A stretch of DNA of 64,000 nt from Chitinophagaceae bacterium UBA7600 (GTDB lineage: Bacteria; Bacteroidota; Bacteroidia; Chitinophagales; Chitinophagaceae). Position 1 is the first letter of the stretch; the number at the start of each line of letters is the position of its first letter. This document shows positions 62,561-64,000 of the stretch, in pieces. The DNA lies in the NCBI GenBank assembly GCA_002478885.1, contig DLKC01000068.1, forward strand, positions 59,493 through 123,492, given 5' to 3'. The position numbers and the translations under genes are program-made. A model generated the notes under the pieces. It saw only the letters and a program-made list of their open reading frames with translations. It was not told where the DNA came from and made no database searches.

Positions 62561-64000
62561 CTACGCCATTGCTGTCGCATATTTTCTTTCACCGATCTGC
62601 TGGCGCCACATGGCGTAATACAATCCCTTTTCATTGAGCAACTGCTGATGCGTACCTGTTTCAATGATCTGGCCACGTTCAAGCACATAAATTTTATCGG
62701 CATGCATGATCGTGCTCAGGCGGTGCGCAATTAAAACCGTGATCTGTTCACGTTGAACGGAGATATTCTTTATAGTGGAAGTAATTTCTTCCTCGGTAAT
62801 GGAATCGAGTGACGAAGTAGCCTCATCAAAAATCAATAAACGCGGATGACGTAACAGTGAACGTGCAATGCTTAGTCTCTGTTTTTCGCCACCACTCAGT
62901 TTTAATCCACCTTCACCAATGACCGTATATATACCGTTTTCTGCTCGCGAAAGCAGGTTTTGGCAACTTGCCTTATTCATGGCATCGAGCAGTTCTTCGT
63001 CAGTAGCACCAGGTTTTACAAAAGCGAGGTTTTCTTTGATGGTGCCAGCAAACAGTTGCGTGTCTTGCGTTACAAAACCGATTTGGCTGCGCAATTCATC
63101 AAAGTCCATCATATTGCCATCGATATTGTTGTATAGTACGCGGCCTTCGTTGGTTCGGTACAATCCTACCAGTAGCTTTACCAATGTACTTTTACCGGAA
63201 CCGGAAGGACCAACAAATGCTATTGTTTCTCCTTTCTTAACATCGAAGCTAATATTTTCCAAAGCCCTGAAGTTTGCAGTTTGGTGTTGGAAAGAAACAT
63301 TAATGAACTCAAGTTCGTCGATGGGGCCAACACGTTTCGGCTTGTCGGGCTTTTGCTCAACTGTACGTTTCATGAGCGCGTCGAAATTATTGAGCGAAGC
63401 TTCCGCCTCACGGTACGAGATAATAATGCTGCCGATCTCCTGCAACGGGCCAAATATAAAGAAGCTGTAGAACTGCAGTGAAATCATTTGACCAGTAGTA
63501 ATCACATCCCTGAATATTAACCACAGCAATGTAAAGGTGATAACCTGTCTTAGAAAATTAACCATGGTGCCCTGCACAAAACTCAAGGCACGTATGCTTT
63601 TTACTTTTCTTAATTCAAGGCCAAGTATTTTGTAAGTGTTCACGTTTAACCTGTCTACTTCCTGCTCCGTAAGGCCAAGGCTTTTTACAAGCTCTATGTT
63701 ACGTAGTGATTCCGTTGTGGAGCCCGCAAGTGCATTGGTTTCTTTTACAATATTTTTTTGAATACCCTTGATTCTCTTGCTGAGCAGGTTGGTTACAAGC
63801 CCTATAATAACCGTGCCGCCAAAATAAATAGGTATAATGCTCCAATGCAACCTTATAGAGTAAATGGTAACAAACACAACGCTAACAAGGATACCAAATA
63901 CTACATTAATAAAATTGCTGATAAATTTTTCCGTATCGGCGCGTACTTTGTTCAAAACAGAAAGCGTTTCCCCGCTGCGCTGGTCTTCAAAATCCTGGTA
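62561..64000 (-). CDS. ABC exporter, fused membrane and ATPase domains (5' end outside window)
   Basis: The C-terminal 480 residues of a half-size ABC exporter (type B, MsbA/lipid A or multidrug family). The 5' end lies beyond position 64000: the frame is open to the edge and QDFEDQRSGETLS before residue 1 of the visible ATG/TTG candidate fits the transmembrane domain. The membrane part has about four helices visible. The ATPase domain shows Walker A VGPSGSGKSTLVKLL, the signature LSGGEKQRLSIARSLL, Walker B LLIFDEATSSLD and the H-loop IAHRLSTI. Such proteins act as dimers; substrate is unknown. Confidence 0.92.
   Translation of the reverse strand, partial: YQDFEDQRSGETLSVLNKVRADTEKFISNFINVVFGILVSVVFVTIYSIRLHWSIIPIYFGGTVIIGLVTNLLSKRIKGIQKNIVKETNALAGSTTESLRNIELVKSLGLTEQEVDRLNVNTYKILGLELRKVKSIRALSFVQGTMVNFLRQVITFTLLWLIFRDVITTGQMISLQFYSFFIFGPLQEIGSIIISYREAEASLNNFDALMKRTVEQKPDKPKRVGPIDELEFINVSFQHQTANFRALENISFDVKKGETIAFVGPSGSGKSTLVKLLVGLYRTNEGRVLYNNIDGNMMDFDELRSQIGFVTQDTQLFAGTIKENLAFVKPGATDEELLDAMNKASCQNLLSRAENGIYTVIGEGGLKLSGGEKQRLSIARSLLRHPRLLIFDEATSSLDSITEEEITSTIKNISVQREQITVLIAHRLSTIMHADKIYVLERGQIIETGTHQQLLNEKGLYYAMWRQQIGERKYATAMA

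Overview
The window reads as chromosomal DNA of a Bacteroidota bacterium, most likely a Chitinophagaceae-type member; the family-level placement is inference. The evidence is four secreted proteins with type IX secretion (T9SS) C-terminal sorting domains, SprB-like and PKD-like repeats, promoter -7 boxes of the form TAnnTTTG, weak Shine-Dalgarno signals, a BtuB-type TonB receptor under a cobalamin riboswitch, a one-chain glycyl-tRNA synthetase and a fused E1 dehydrogenase. No phage, plasmid, integrase, CRISPR, rRNA or tRNA was seen. About 49 protein genes are supported.

Layout. 0.4-7.7 kb: gpmI, a DUF4783 protein, glycyl-tRNA synthetase, a small membrane coiled-coil protein, a flavin reductase, an SRPBCC protein, a TetR regulator and a lone paaE. 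7.8-12 kb (minus strand): a cupredoxin with a T9SS tail, a diacylglycerol-kinase-like enzyme and a large S74-chaperone surface protein. 12.3-19.2 kb: fused E1 dehydrogenase, exonuclease III, cysteine desulfurase, methylmalonyl-CoA epimerase, hydrolase, DUF1080 and GNAT proteins. 19.4-27.4 kb: a response regulator/histidine kinase pair, a secreted protein with a possible clan CD peptidase His-Cys pair, and a serC-DUF1015-TPR group. 27.8-31.7 kb: glpK-glpD-glpF for glycerol uptake and oxidation. 32.5-39.1 kb: two tandem paralogous secreted glycoside-hydrolase-like proteins of about 1,010 residues. 39.4-50.8 kb: purA, a very acidic disordered protein, pabB, a large MscS channel, a 1,268-residue AsmA-like protein and an amino-acid permease. 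51.0-55.3 kb: cobalamin riboswitch, btuB, a DUF6580 membrane protein, a Cys-rich CWC protein, a Dph6-like PP-loop ATPase and MarC. 55.5-64 kb: acyl-CoA dehydrogenase, a ComEA-like protein, an MBL hydrolase, an ABC-2 transporter, LolA-like and OmpA-like envelope proteins, and a truncated ABC exporter.

The most striking non-coding feature is a dispersed repeat. Twenty-eight copies of a 20-nt core (GTTGCGTCGCACTCTTGTRC and variants) lie almost only between genes, 14 in each orientation. Eight occur as close facing pairs 95-232 bp across, with CCCGGC-like boxes outside them. Three sequence classes exist, one showing a compensatory change in its inner palindrome. The two arms are not equivalent: plus-oriented arms mostly end GTGC while minus-oriented arms end GTAC, whichever way the neighbouring genes run. 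One copy encodes the last ten residues of a permease. I do not recognise this family. The second main lead is the cobalamin-riboswitch operon, which puts three poorly understood proteins under apparent B12 control.
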